From Diphasiastrum complanatum (Eukaryota; Streptophyta; Lycopodiopsida; Lycopodiales; Lycopodiaceae): DNA of 64,000 nucleotides. The number at the start of each line of letters is the position of its first letter. The stretch's first letter is position 1. The stretch covers positions 5,594,063-5,658,062 of the forward strand of contig CM055094.1 in NCBI GenBank assembly GCA_029204225.1, given 5' to 3'. The notes below the pieces were generated by a model. The model was not told the origin of the DNA. It was given only the letters and a program-made list of their open reading frames with translations, and searched no databases. Made by a program: the position numbers and the translations under genes. Shown here piece by piece: positions 48,950 to 61,685 of this stretch.

Positions 48950-51900
48950 GAGTGTATAAACGCCTCCAAAAACTGTAATAAAGAAAAAAAAAGGAAACAT
49001 CTAGTACAAGTTAAGATAACTACATAAATGATAATGTCTGTGCATGGTAGTCAAATGTGTCCACTTCAAGATGCCAGGTCTGTACTGGCGCTGTAGAAGG
49101 ATGTAATGAGAGCTGTAGCATGAGGAAGTGCATAGAGAGAGAGAGAGAGAACGAAAGAAAGCTTTATTAATGTCTTTTCCATGCCAAAAGGCATATAAGA
49201 CTAGTAAATGTACATGTCAAGTATGTGGTAACCGTAGGAGCGGATGAAACGTCTCCAAGACTATAACAGAAATACAAATCTAACTGCTATGATCTGAAAC
49301 TGAAAGCTGAAACTGAAAAGGGATGCGATGATATATGAAACATGTGGGAGCATATATACTGCTAACTATCATGAATACGGTATGACACTATCATCCAACC
49401 CTGTCTCGCTGATGTTATAAAAGGATGTAATACGAGATGCAGCATGAAGGACTGCTGGTGGTCGATGACGTCGTCTAGGAAGATGAGGTCTCCTCATGAT
49501 AAGTCGGGTAGCTCGTGCAGCAACATGAGTATGAGTAAAACATTGTCTCAGATCTCGGTGGGCATGTAAGTCTCCATCGTCCTCATCCTCATCGGATACT
49601 AAATCTCGTCCTCTTCTCCTGGGGAAGAAAGAAGTGATCTACGGCCGAGAAATATGACTCCGCTGGGCTGTCTGACATAGGCCCTGTCGTAGAATAAACA
49701 TCTCTCGTATCATGAGAGCGGCACATCGAGAGTCCTCATAGGCTAGGAGGGATCGTAAGGTGACAGGCGAATCACGAAACAGACAGTGATATCTCCCTCT
49801 GATCTCGTAATACACCGGGCATCTAAAGATAAAGTGCTCCTCTAGCTCCACCTCATCCAGGGAACAAAACTGACAAATCTAAGGCTGTGTGACAATCCCG
49901 AGTCCAAATAGTGTGGCAAAACTGGGAACCCTACTATGTCAAGCTCAATGAAGTGAGTCCAGTAATAGGCGGGTTTAACCCCTAGCTGTCGCCTCCAAGT
50001 ATGGTCGAGGTAATGCTCTATATAAGAAGCGCCTGATATACTGGTGGGTGCCTGAGGGGAGCTCTGCGATGGATATGCCAAAGGAATCAAGGAGGAAATG
50101 GGATGCCTGTGAGAACCATGACGTGTATATCTAGTGTCTGCATCTGGTAGATCCTGAACTCTCTGAATATATGCGATGAGCTGGAATGCTGCAGCTATCT
50201 AAATGGGTGGAACGGCAAACTCTGCAAGAAGAATCTCGTGCGGAACCGAGGACTTCGCCCGACTCATACGAGCTAGCATGGTGGTCTGTAATCGTGAAAT
50301 GCTGGCCCAGTGTGAAGATGGAAGACCTGTACACCATGTCTCTGCTGCATATAAGGCTGTGGGAGGGACAATAGTGTCAAAAAGTCGGCACTTACTGCGA
50401 GCATCTCTGATGGACTTCCTGAAGCAGAACTGCTCAAGCTGAACAAGGGAGGAATGCCCATTCCCAAGTCGAGTGGTGGCTGCTTGTCGCATGCTGAAAG
50501 TAGGACCAGAAAAGAGTATCCCCAAATATGTATACGAGGAAACTACCTATAAGGCCCGTCCATCAAGCATGAGCTCCTGGCGATGCATGAAGGCTCGAGA
50601 AGTGTTGAAGACCATAACGTTGGTCTTCGCAGTGTTCACCTCCAATCCCCATCTGGTACAGAAACCCTGCAAACAATCTAGATGCCTCTGTAATCCCTCT
50701 CTGGTCGTGGATACTAGTACCACATCATCCGCATACAAGAGAATGGCAATCAAGATGGTGCCAAGTCTACTGCCAGCTCCTCCACACTGTGAGATGGCTC
50801 GCTCTAACTCATCAATGTACAATCCAAAAAGAACCGGCGAAAGAGAGCATCCCTGTTTCACCCCAATGGTGCTCCAAATGTGATCAGAGATACCACTACC
50901 ATGTCGGAAGCATCCCAAGACCTTCTCATAAAGAGCCATCACCGCCAGAACAATATCCGTGGAGAAACCAAGATCCCGAAGTCTCTAAATGAGTAGGGAG
51001 CGTGGTACAGAATCAAAAACTTTCCTGAAATCCACAAAACAGCAGTAAACCCTTTCTTTCATGTGCTTAGCTTCCTCAATCAAAGCTCTAAGTTTGAGAA
51101 TAATGTCAGCGGTAGAGTAATGAGCCCGGAAACCTGCCTGTCCCAATGCATGTAATCTCCTCGATTCTGCCTCTGAGCTTACTGCAGACTGGAGTATGGT
51201 ACCATAAAGCTTAGTGAGGACATGTCCGATCATGATAGTGCGGTAGTTACCAGGAATCATGGAATCACCATTTTTATGGATAGGATGGATGATGTTGGTG
51301 CACCAGGATGAAGGGAAGCCAGAGACAAAGGCGGAATTGAGGAGAGTGGCTAGTGTGGGAGCAAGGAGGTCGGTAGCATGGATTAGGAGTTCAGACTCAA
51401 GGTCTTCAATGTCTCTTGCTTTATGGGATTTCATTTTCTTGATGGCCGCAAGTACCATGTTAGCGGTGAAGAAGGTGAACTCAGAGGGAAGAGGGGAGAT
51501 AGAGATAGGTGCGTCCGTAGGTATGGTATATAGACTGATAGCGTAGTCGGTCCATATGCGAAGGTCTTCCAGGAGAGGTGGTGGAGTACGAGGGATAAAC
51601 TCACGCCAAAAGGCGCCTGAAGAAGAACTGAAGAGAAGGTCAACGAGGCATTTTCCTTCAGAGTCATCATAAGCACGCTTTTTCCGACGGAGTGTGTGAT
51701 GGTAAGAACGTCGAGCAGAGCGAAGGAGGTGAGGTTCATGACTGCGTGCATGGGTGACAAGATGATGAAGAGAGTGACACTAGAGTATCATACCATGGAG
51801 GGTGTGTAGGGCGTAGCGACGAGGGACGTGTGTGTTTGCCTTTATGGGCCTTAGATGGAAAAGCTAGAGAAGCAGCAGCATGAAGAGAGGTGCTAAGGAA

Positions 51901-54645
51901 AGTTGCTTGAGTCTCGAGTGTACTGTCGTGCGGAAACGAATGGAGTAGGGAGGTAAGAATTTCCTGATAGACTGGTGCGTATAAAGAGTTGAATGTATAC
52001 CTGGGTGCCCGGGTAAGCAGGGGACGTGAGGATAACTGAGGGAGTGGGAGGCGGCCGATAGCGAAGGAGAGAAAGGAGTGATCAGAGAGAGTGGTGGGGG
52101 AGATGTGAAAATCAGAGATGAGAGGTATGGAGGATGGTGATCCCATGAGACAGTCCACAACACTATGTCTGCCACTATGAGGATGACAAGTACAACTACC
52201 GGAATCTGGCCAGCAAGTTAGACCATTGTAAATGGCTAACTCATGTGCCTCTCCAAACTGCAACAAATGCTCACCATAGGGGGTAATAGGTCCCAAGCTG
52301 TCCTCTGAAACCCTGGTAACTCCCACCTTGTCGTTGTCGGTGATGTCATAAAACTCGGACTGTCGTGAAGAGGTTCGAGCATTAAAATCCCCAGTGAAGA
52401 AAATATGCCCTCGCTCTGCAAATCTGATAATATCAGGTGACAAATCAAGGTATGGTGAACCTGTGCCCTCTAAAAAGGATGAAGACTCTGGAGGAAAGTA
52501 GCAAGCCGCCACAAAGAGGTCCCTGTCCAAACCAATGTCCAGTCCAACAATACGAATCCAGATATAGCATGCATGCTCGTCATGTCTGATGAACTCGATG
52601 CTCGAGTGAAGAGACTCTCTATATAGGCATGCAACCCCTCCGGATCCTCGACCATTAGCGGATCTAGTCTCAGGCCTGAATACGGAATCCCATCTGTATC
52701 CTGGAAAAATAGGTAATCCTCTCTCATGACTCTCGTGAGTCTCCATAATAAACAATAGATCTCTGCCAGTGATGAAATCAATAAAATCGCCAGCTATGGA
52801 AGATGAGTGTATACCATCGCAGTTCCATACTCCAATCCGGAGATGGTGTGGATGGGGCCCCGGGGCACTCCCGAACCCGGGGACCCCAAATACCTAGCAC
52901 TGGGAGCTGCTAGGAGCGCTATCAAGAAAGCGCACTCGTCCATCGCGGTAAATGACTCGTCTGCCAAACTCACAGGCTACTTGAAAGGCCTTACGCCTCT
53001 CCTCCACCTGGATATATGTAAGGTCATCGTCCATATAGATAGTGGTACCACGTAACTTAGCTCTGCATCGCAAAGCATCTCGACGACCCTCTAGAGAGAT
53101 GAAACGGATAATGAGTGTGGCTGCATCTCGAGTGGTCCTCCATGCGGTATCTAGTCCTTCTAACCTGTGCCCGGGAGTGTGTCAAGAAAGCGTTTGGCTT
53201 CAGCCAAGGCATCCTGTGTATCCGGAATCCCGCAAACTCTAATGTTGTGGCCTTTTTGGTGTCGAGATTTCTCTTCCGATATGGTGGCTGAGATAACCGA
53301 GGAGATAGGCGCGCTTGGTTTGGTGCCCTTTTTCAAAATGGATGCCCAAGAGAGGGCCTCTTCTTGCTGTTTCTCAATCTTGGTTTCTAGCTCCCTTAGC
53401 ATATTGGTGGTGGACTCCGAAACTGCAGCTTGCTTGGTTTCGATGGATTGTTCTAGTGATGCAACTTTAGATTGCAACATATTCTTGTCGTTGAGCAGAG
53501 AGGCAACCGTTCCTTTCAGCTGTGAGATTTCTTGCCACAAAATCTGAAAATCTGTCTTGATTTGGTCAATCTGCTAGGAGGAAAAAAAGTTCAGTGGATT
53601 TAGAGGGCGTATATGGGATGTTTGTTGTGGGTAGTGGTGCCTTGAGGAGTGAGGAGCTGATCGGTGTGGGGAGGATGGGCTCAGAGAAAGAGCCGGCATG
53701 GAGCGTAGGAGCAGCTACCGCCACAGATTCAGCCGCAGGTACAGTTGCAGGTACATCCGGTACAGCAGCTGTAGGTACAGCAGGTACGGCTGCCACACAG
53801 GCAATAGACGCAGCAAGGTCCGCATCAGCTGCCATCTCAGCAGGGGACGTGGCAAGGGAGGGCGCCATTTGAGCAGGGGAGGACGCCAAGTCAGCAGGAG
53901 GCCCATTAGGCCGTGGAGGGCTAGCCCGTGGAGAGGTGGAGCGAGGGCTGGCCTTCTTCCGTGAGGGCGCCATTTCCAGAGAGAGATGATTAGTGATTAA
54001 AATCTCAGAGCCCAACAACCAGTGAGTCTGCGGACTGCTAACTGAACTTTGCTACAGATAGACGTTGACTTCAGGTGTTCAGGTGAATGGAGGAAATCAA
54101 GAGAGGGAGGCAGTCACAGCAGCCATCGCAGGGAGAGAGAGGGAGAGAGGGGGGGGGGGCACCCTGGAGCAGCGAGATGGAGCACCCTCACGTTGAGTTA
54201 TGAGCTGGGTTGCAACTAGCTCTCACATCAAAAACTATAGGTCTATCAATCCAAGGAAAATTCAAGTGGGTTGCCTTCCGGATATACCTTAGTGCTGGTT
54301 CAGAAGGTCATGCTCGGTAGAAAGGGAGGCTCAGTCAATGCTCTGATGCTCAGGTCTCGCCACTTCTCTGGCCCTAAACTGATCTGCAGGAGCTCGCTAC
54401 CTTTGATAGATCAAAATGGACGGAGGGCATTAGTCGTTAGAGGTAAAACTTGGTGACTGGAGGCCCGATCAAAGCGGAACCTCTATTAATACTGATGCGA
54501 TCTGGCCCGCGCAAATCCGTATTGGAGATGCTTGCGACTGTCCACCCTTACACATTTGTAGAGCTCATTGGTGGAATATGGGCTGCCCTCACTGACTCAC
54601 AGATCAGAGAAGGGTTTGTAGGTGGAAGACGTTGATGCACGCTAC

Positions 54646-54688
<43 letters not shown>

Positions 54689-54782
54689 CTAAGAGAGGGG
54701 GGCAGCAGCAGTAGCCATCGCTGGGTTCCTAGGCCCTCACCATCACCATCATCATTGGAGAGGAGCCATCACCAACACCCGC

Positions 54783-54828
<46 letters not shown>

Positions 54829-57800
54829 TATTAATGTCTTTTCATGCCAAAAGGCATATAAGAAGAAAAAATACATGTCAAGTGCATATAACCCTGGGAG
54901 TGCATAAAACAACTCTGAAATAGTAAGAAAAGTACATCTGAATCTAACTATAATCTACCTGCAATGAGTCACAATGTTAATACTTAGAGAGAGAGAGAGA
55001 GACCTTTAGCTCTCTAACGAGCTTCCCTTGTGTTGTCTCCCACACCTTGATGGTACAATCCTGCGAACTACATAAGATATCAGTCCAACCGATTTAGGTC
55101 CTCAAAAAACCAAGTGAGCTTAAAGTCAACAGCTGAAATGTCATATAAACTGTACAAATATTATCAGTCTTCAAAGGTTGTGCAATATCTCATTATCATG
55201 ATTGGTGTCCTCCAAATTGGCCGCAATTGTGAAATTAGCACGTAATGGAAGCCCTTATAAGTCTCTTCACTCCAAAATAACTTACCTTGAATATATTAGG
55301 CCTTCCCCACCCCACTTGATGGAAGTAACGGCCAGAGTGTGGCCACTAAGGCAAATCACACATTTTCTTGTAACAACATCCCATATTCTAATATCGCCGT
55401 CTTTACTGGAACTTGCAAAACGGCGGCATGGTGCTTGAAGATGTGCTGGCTCCCAAGCCAATGCTGTGATCCATTTTTTATGGCCCTACGAAAATAAGCA
55501 GAAGAGCACAACTTGAACGGATTCACAATCACTCTACTGAACAGAAACATTTGTAGAATGCCATGAAAAGTTCAAAGGATCATAAAAAAAGATCTGCTCT
55601 ATCACACATTAGATACCATTTGCAAAGGCAACAAATAATCACTTTCAATGTGTCTTTTCAGATTCAAACTTCCATAACCTTGGTAACTGTGGGGTCTTAG
55701 GACTAAAAGGAAACCGAGTAAACCTATTTAAAATCAATTTGCATTTTGGATCAACTAACAGCCAATCATTTTCCTCCTGCTGATCTCGAAGTTGTTTTAA
55801 GTAGTATAGGTCTTTTGCTATACTCATCACAAAGTCATGTATCCCCACCTAAGAAATGATGTCATCAATGTAAGGATTCATAATTAAAACTTTCCATAGA
55901 TAGAGCAGCGAGCTTCAATTGATTCATGAAATAATGACAAGCAGATCTTTCCAAACGCGGCAGCACTTGATTTTGGATGAGATTCAATCACAGAAAGTAA
56001 CCTAAATGAATTAAGTTGACAACAATGAGAATTGGTGACACCAAGATCTTACAAAGACAAGTTTTCTAAAAAATTTGTTCCTATTCTTACTCCAGTTCCT
56101 AAGTTTTGTTCCTAATCTTGTTCATATTCCTATTCCTAAGAGCAACTTTAACTTGAATTTCAACTTAGGAACACCAATAGGATCCTATTCGTATTCCTAC
56201 GTTTCGTTCCTATTTTTGTTCCTGTTCCTGATTCGAAGAGCATCTTCTTAGGAACTCAAAATGGAAAAAGAACATAAACCTTTTTTTTATGCACAACAAC
56301 CTTTTTTAGCCCCCCAAAAAATGATCTAATCATTTTCCTAAATGAATTTACCCACTTCAAAGTTAAATTACCTTAGGAACAGTATGGAACAGTTCCTAGG
56401 AACCATTCCGTACTATTCCTGGGAAATATGATAGACACTCACTGCTCAGGATTTGTCACTTGCCACTGTAGTGACCCATTGACTAGTCTGTGGTTGGAAA
56501 TATTTAGTATGTGAGTAGAGCATAGTACGAGTCGGCACTTGTCACTGCGTGACTAGTCCATATTATGTAAGTGTAGTACAGCACTAAGAAGTAAGTTGCA
56601 TAAAATGCCAATAACACTGTTTTCTAGTATTTTAACATTTTACTGAAACAAAAGCAGTATTTTTTAAGTAGGCCGCGTCTTTTTTATTCTTTTCGAGAGA
56701 ACCATTTTGAACCACCTGAGTGGTCAACTCTTCCAATTCTGAAAAGGCAGGAAACCCTACTAAAATCAAGACAATTGAGTTCTCAGGATGCCTCTTTGAG
56801 TCCTGCTCGATCTTCACATGTCAAACACAATCAAAGATTGTTAGAACAGCCACATACATGTCAACAAAAACTTGTGGATCAAAGATATAGACTAGTGGTT
56901 GAAGATTAGCTAGGTTTGAGACTATGTTTGTAGAGAGGGATAACGTTCAATGAGATGTTTGCTTGATATTTGGAAAGATCAAGTGAGTCTACTGCTCAGA
57001 TTCTACTCCTACATCTATACATTATACACAAATACATGTATCTACAAATTAGCTACGGGCGTCACACAGATATCGCAATCTGCAATTCCCTACTAGAGTC
57101 CCACGTGTTATATCTCCTTGTTCCACCCCTTTTTCTTTAGCCTCAAAGCCCATGTAACAGACACTAATTTGGAGTCCCCAACACTTGAGTCAAGGAGCTC
57201 GATGTATATTCCTTTGTGTTTGGTGTTCATCATCATTCTAGTTCAGTTGTTGCTTTCAGAGGTAGTATCTCCCCTAGAATTTAAGGTATCTAAGGACAGT
57301 TTGGATCAACGGTTCAAATTAACTGATACATTTGCATGAATCAAGAAAGAAACAACTCAAACCGTTGAATCACTTTATGGTCTCTTTTTTTGATCGACTT
57401 GATCATTGGCATTTTCTAATAGTAAAACAAGGGCTGGTATAGGGTTTAGGGTACAACTAGACCTCTGTACAGCATACACTATAATTAATCAGGTCTTGTC
57501 TCTTGACTATTAATTCCTCGATCATAGACGGTGAGTGCTCAATGGCTTCAATGCTCAGCCTTACAACTGAGAATGCTGAAATTTGAAGAACTCTTTGAAA
57601 TAGTTTTGTAACACAATAGCAGACATTGGGTTATTGAACCTTAGAATCAAATCAGTTGCTCCATGTTATAACTTAAAAAGATCAAGCTTTTCCAAATCGT
57701 TCTACAACACGGTAGTAGGTACATCATCGCAAGACATATCAATGGTCACACTTATACACTTACCCCAAGTTGGAACCTCTGACACTATAAATAGGCAAAT

Positions 57801-59421
57801 AGATGCCTACAGGAAGGTCCTAAGACACTAGGATAATTCACCATTTTGCAATGAGCGATCATCGATACCAATGTGACTGGTCATTGAATTTGTTCATGGT
57901 TGACCTGTTTTGCCATATCCTTCATTTGGTTCAAAAGGATACTCATTGCTTGTGAATGGTTTCATGCTCACTTACCAGTTCATCCTCAAAGAAATAAAAT
58001 TGTATGGTTGCCATTGCATGAATCATAACTGAAGTCCATAACAGATATATGACTATCATGCTTATGAGATAGGTGATTTGAGTTTTTTTTTCCTTGGACA
58101 AATATTCCACCTAGGCTTATTGTTTGTTTTCAGTTCCGGTTGAAAGTGGATATCTAGTTGACACTAATAGTGAGAAGCGGACTACAAAACGCTAATACAA
58201 AAATCTCACAGAAGCACAGCTAGGAGACCAATACTTGAAGCGAGTTCTCTACTCATGCCAGAAATGCAAGGAGGCAGAATAACATAGAGATTTCCAAAGA
58301 GTACTATCCAATATCATGGTCAAATGGGCAGAAAATCTTACACCAATCACATAAGACAAAGCATGTTCATATTAAGCCCTTGCAACTTTGACCTGGATAA
58401 AGCCATACAGAAAACTTCTCCAAATCACAAAAAAATCAAACCTCACATCAACTTACTATCAAAGGGTTTCCAATCGCCTTTCCACCAACTGGATCCCAAA
58501 TTTGAATAACTCCATCTTTACTCCCACTTACAAGCTGACGACCATCAGGGCTCCATGAAATGCAGAGGACCCAGCTTTTATGTCCTTCAACAACATGATG
58601 ACCTTGTCAGTGAGATATATCCAGATCTCCTTCCAGACCGCTCATGTCTAGTAAAATATTTCCAGCAAAGACGAGGTACAACAAATTGCAAAAAAATATC
58701 TTCAAGCAAACACAATGAGAATACTCACAACTTAGAACAAGAATATGCAATGAAAAATGAATATTCTTAAAGTGCAAAACAAGAAAATGAGATGGAAAAT
58801 GATCTTTTATGTGCCATCAATACAATTACCCAGCTAGCAGCAGACTTACCAATAAGCAAACTAATCTCCTAAAGATTTTCCAAAACATCAAGTTTAGGTA
58901 TCTCTTTTATGTAGATATGCAATAAAGTACTTGATGAATGGGATAGGTTTCTGAAGAGCAGCCTGTCCTAACAGTATGAGATCTGTAACAAGGACATTCG
59001 TATAGGAAATTTAAAGGTACACAATGTGGCACGGACATTCAGATCAAGTCACTAAATAACAATAAGAACTCGTAAAACTCAACATACAGAAGTCAATCCA
59101 TCAAATAAGGATCAATGAGGTTAAAAAAATACTACAGAAAAGTACCTGTGCAGGTAAATAAAGGAGTTTGAGTGTTGAGGTCCCAAAATCGAACTGTTGT
59201 GTCGCCTGACCCACTCGCTAAGCAGCTACTGTCTGGACTGAAGGCAACAGCCAAGACTGCCTCAGAGTGACCTATCAAAAAATATGAAAATAAATCTCAA
59301 AAAATTGGTGAACTTAATCTTCCAAAATGCACAATAAAAACGTAACATGCTACCACCCAGGTTTTTGATTGATGAAATCATTCCACTAACCACCAGACGG
59401 ATAAGATTCACGAACATGGGG

Positions 59422-59500
<79 letters not shown>

Positions 59501-61612
59501 CGCACGCGCCTGGCTGATGGCACCCGCGCGCCTGGCTGCTGAGGGCACCATCGCGTCCTGCTGTTGCCGCCTCCATCTCTGATGGTGCTGCCCTGCTACA
59601 TCCCGCCCTGGTGTCCATCTGCTTCTGCCTCCATCGCTGATGGTGCTGCCCTTTCAGTGCTGCCCTCCATCTCGCCCTGTCCATCGCTCATGGCAATACA
59701 TTTTCTCCTACATCGAGCAAATCAAGAACGAATCCACCTCTCTACGAAAAGAAATGGGACAGCTTCAAACGGTCATTCACACTATGGCCGTTGAACGAGA
59801 GATCATGTTAGCCCGGATTACTTCTTTATGCTATCTTTCGTAAGATTGCCTCCAAGGACCTTCTAAAGTACTTTGAGACACTTTGCTTACAATTATCTCC
59901 AAGAAGAGAAAAATTATTTGAGGCAGCTTGTTGTTTGTGAGGAGTGGATTGGTTGGGCAAAATCTTGCAGCTTCGCAGGTGTGTACAATGTACATTGTAG
60001 ATTCATTTGTATTTCAATCTTCATCAAACAATCATTTCTACAAGATTTTACCCATTACTTGTTTTGTTGTTGTGAATGCTAGCTAAAAGGTGTGGTTTTG
60101 ACGAACGTTTTTGGGAATCCATTTCACATGTACTTGATATTGTCAATCCTATTATTCACATGTTGAGACTTGTGGATAGTGATGAACCTTGTATTGGCAA
60201 GGTTTATGAGGGGTTGGACAAAATGGTGGAGCGCATATTTGACTTAGAAAGAGTTCCTGAGTAGTTTGAGGAGTTGAGGGCATTTTGCCAAAATAAGTGG
60301 GATAGCTACCACTCACCCTTGCAAGCTGCAGCTTTTTTGTTGGACCCAGAATTTCAAGGCAAGGGACAAGAGAAAGACAAAGAGGTGATGTGTGGTTGGG
60401 ACAAGACATTAACAAAGTTGGTACCAGATGCTCCACAGAGGCAGACAATCAGAAATCAACTTGCTGATTATAGGGCAAAGATGGGTCTCTTTGGATATGC
60501 AGATGCACAGTGTGAACAAATTTCTCATAGGTGCTGCATTGTGGTGGGAGGATTGGGGAGCTGCCAATCCCGATTTACATATGTTACCTGTTCGCATTTT
60601 GAGTCAAGGGGCCAGTTCCTCTCCCGTTGAATGCTTGTGGAGCTCATTCAACCACATAGCATCAAAGAAGAGGAATCGTCTTGGCACGGAAAAGGCGAAT
60701 GATTTGGTTTATCTTCATGCAAACCTACACTCCTTGAGTAGCATAGATGTGAAGGGCAAAGGGCAAACATTTCTTGGTGTTGGTGGTGTGCTATCAAGCT
60801 CAGAGGACGGTTCCCACGAGTCTAGTGGACAGAGAGATATAGAGGACCAAGTGCCTAGTCATATACCACAGATGCTCTCAATTTTGACGATTCGGAGTCC
60901 ATCTTTGCAGATATCACCAGTTGATCTTTTATGATGGCACATGCATTATGTTATTTAGTAGCTAGTTAGTTAATCCTTACCATAGTTTCTAGATTTTGGA
61001 TTGTGCATTGTGCAATGTGAAGGCCTATGAGCCTCCTATTTTGATGTTTACTATAACATGTATGACATTAACCTTTGATATATCATTCAGAGTCTGGAAG
61101 GCCATTTAATTGTTTCAGTCTCCTATTTTGTAGTGATTGATAACTGATTGCATATAACAATTAAGTTTTAATTTGATGTATGATTCAACTTCAAAAAGTT
61201 AATATTCTGTATAAATTTCATTTTTTAAAATTGATATATATACAAGCATGTTTTTGAGTATTAAGTTCCCGTTCTCATTCCCATTTTCTCAAGGACGTTT
61301 TCATTCCCGCTCCCTAGTTTATATTCCTGTGATGACATGGCAATCCCGTTCCCGTTCCCATTCCCACTTTCTCGAGGACGTTTTTGTTCCCGTTCCCGTT
61401 CCCTGGTAACTATGCTCACAATCCACCGTGCCATAGGATCCAATCCAGATTCACCCTTCATGCTTTAGGCCCAAGATTTGATCACAAGCAGGATCTTGCT
61501 TCCAGCCCTAACGATGTCCCATAATGCCATCAACACCTTCGGACTTCTCTTGTCCCTAGCTAGCACCATCTTAGCTATGCGCATGTGCACTACCATCCAC
61601 CTTCCCCTAGGT

Positions 61613-61685
<73 letters not shown>

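Larger units (their letters stand above)
49134..54170 (-). mobile_element. LINE A, near full-length but dead, bracketed by GA tracts
   Basis: A non-LTR retrotransposon on the minus strand inside the 6.2-kb NLE intron. 5' region (54170-53975), ORF1, ORF2 with AP endonuclease, RT and a C-terminal zinc motif, and a 3' UTR ending at CATTAATAAAGC (about 49170-49175) followed by TTTCTTTCGT and (CT)n. The plus-strand view has GA repeats at both sides (49134-49150 and 54137-54160). Few stops and frameshifts, so insertion is not very old. A truncated second 3' end is at 54826. Confidence 0.85.
59600..61414 (+). mobile_element. hAT element carrying the transposase, right end defined
   Basis: The right end at 61414 (CCCTGGTAACTATG) matches the CTATG ends of NA1 and NA2, and is preceded by arrays of GTTCCC/ATTCCC in two 110-base copies (61265-61410). 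The left end is not found; it is either lost or replaced by the CT tract and minisatellite at 59424-59690, so the start given is approximate. It would be the partner that could once have mobilised related elements, but the transposase is dead. Confidence 0.65.

Noticed and set aside
51259-51546. Plus-strand frames across 50.1-53.9 kb
   Set aside because: All overlap LINE A ORF1/ORF2 on the minus strand, whose motifs are clear.
53566-54018. A host gene with Ala/Pro-rich product on either strand
   Set aside because: The minus-strand frame continues into the coiled coil and RNA-binding region of LINE A ORF1; plus-strand frames are shadows.
58726-58740. CTCACAACTTAG as left end of the hAT element ending at 61414 (flank CTCACAAT)
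   Set aside because: It would place NLE visible exon 3 (59146-59271) inside the transposon, which is implausible; taken as coincidence.
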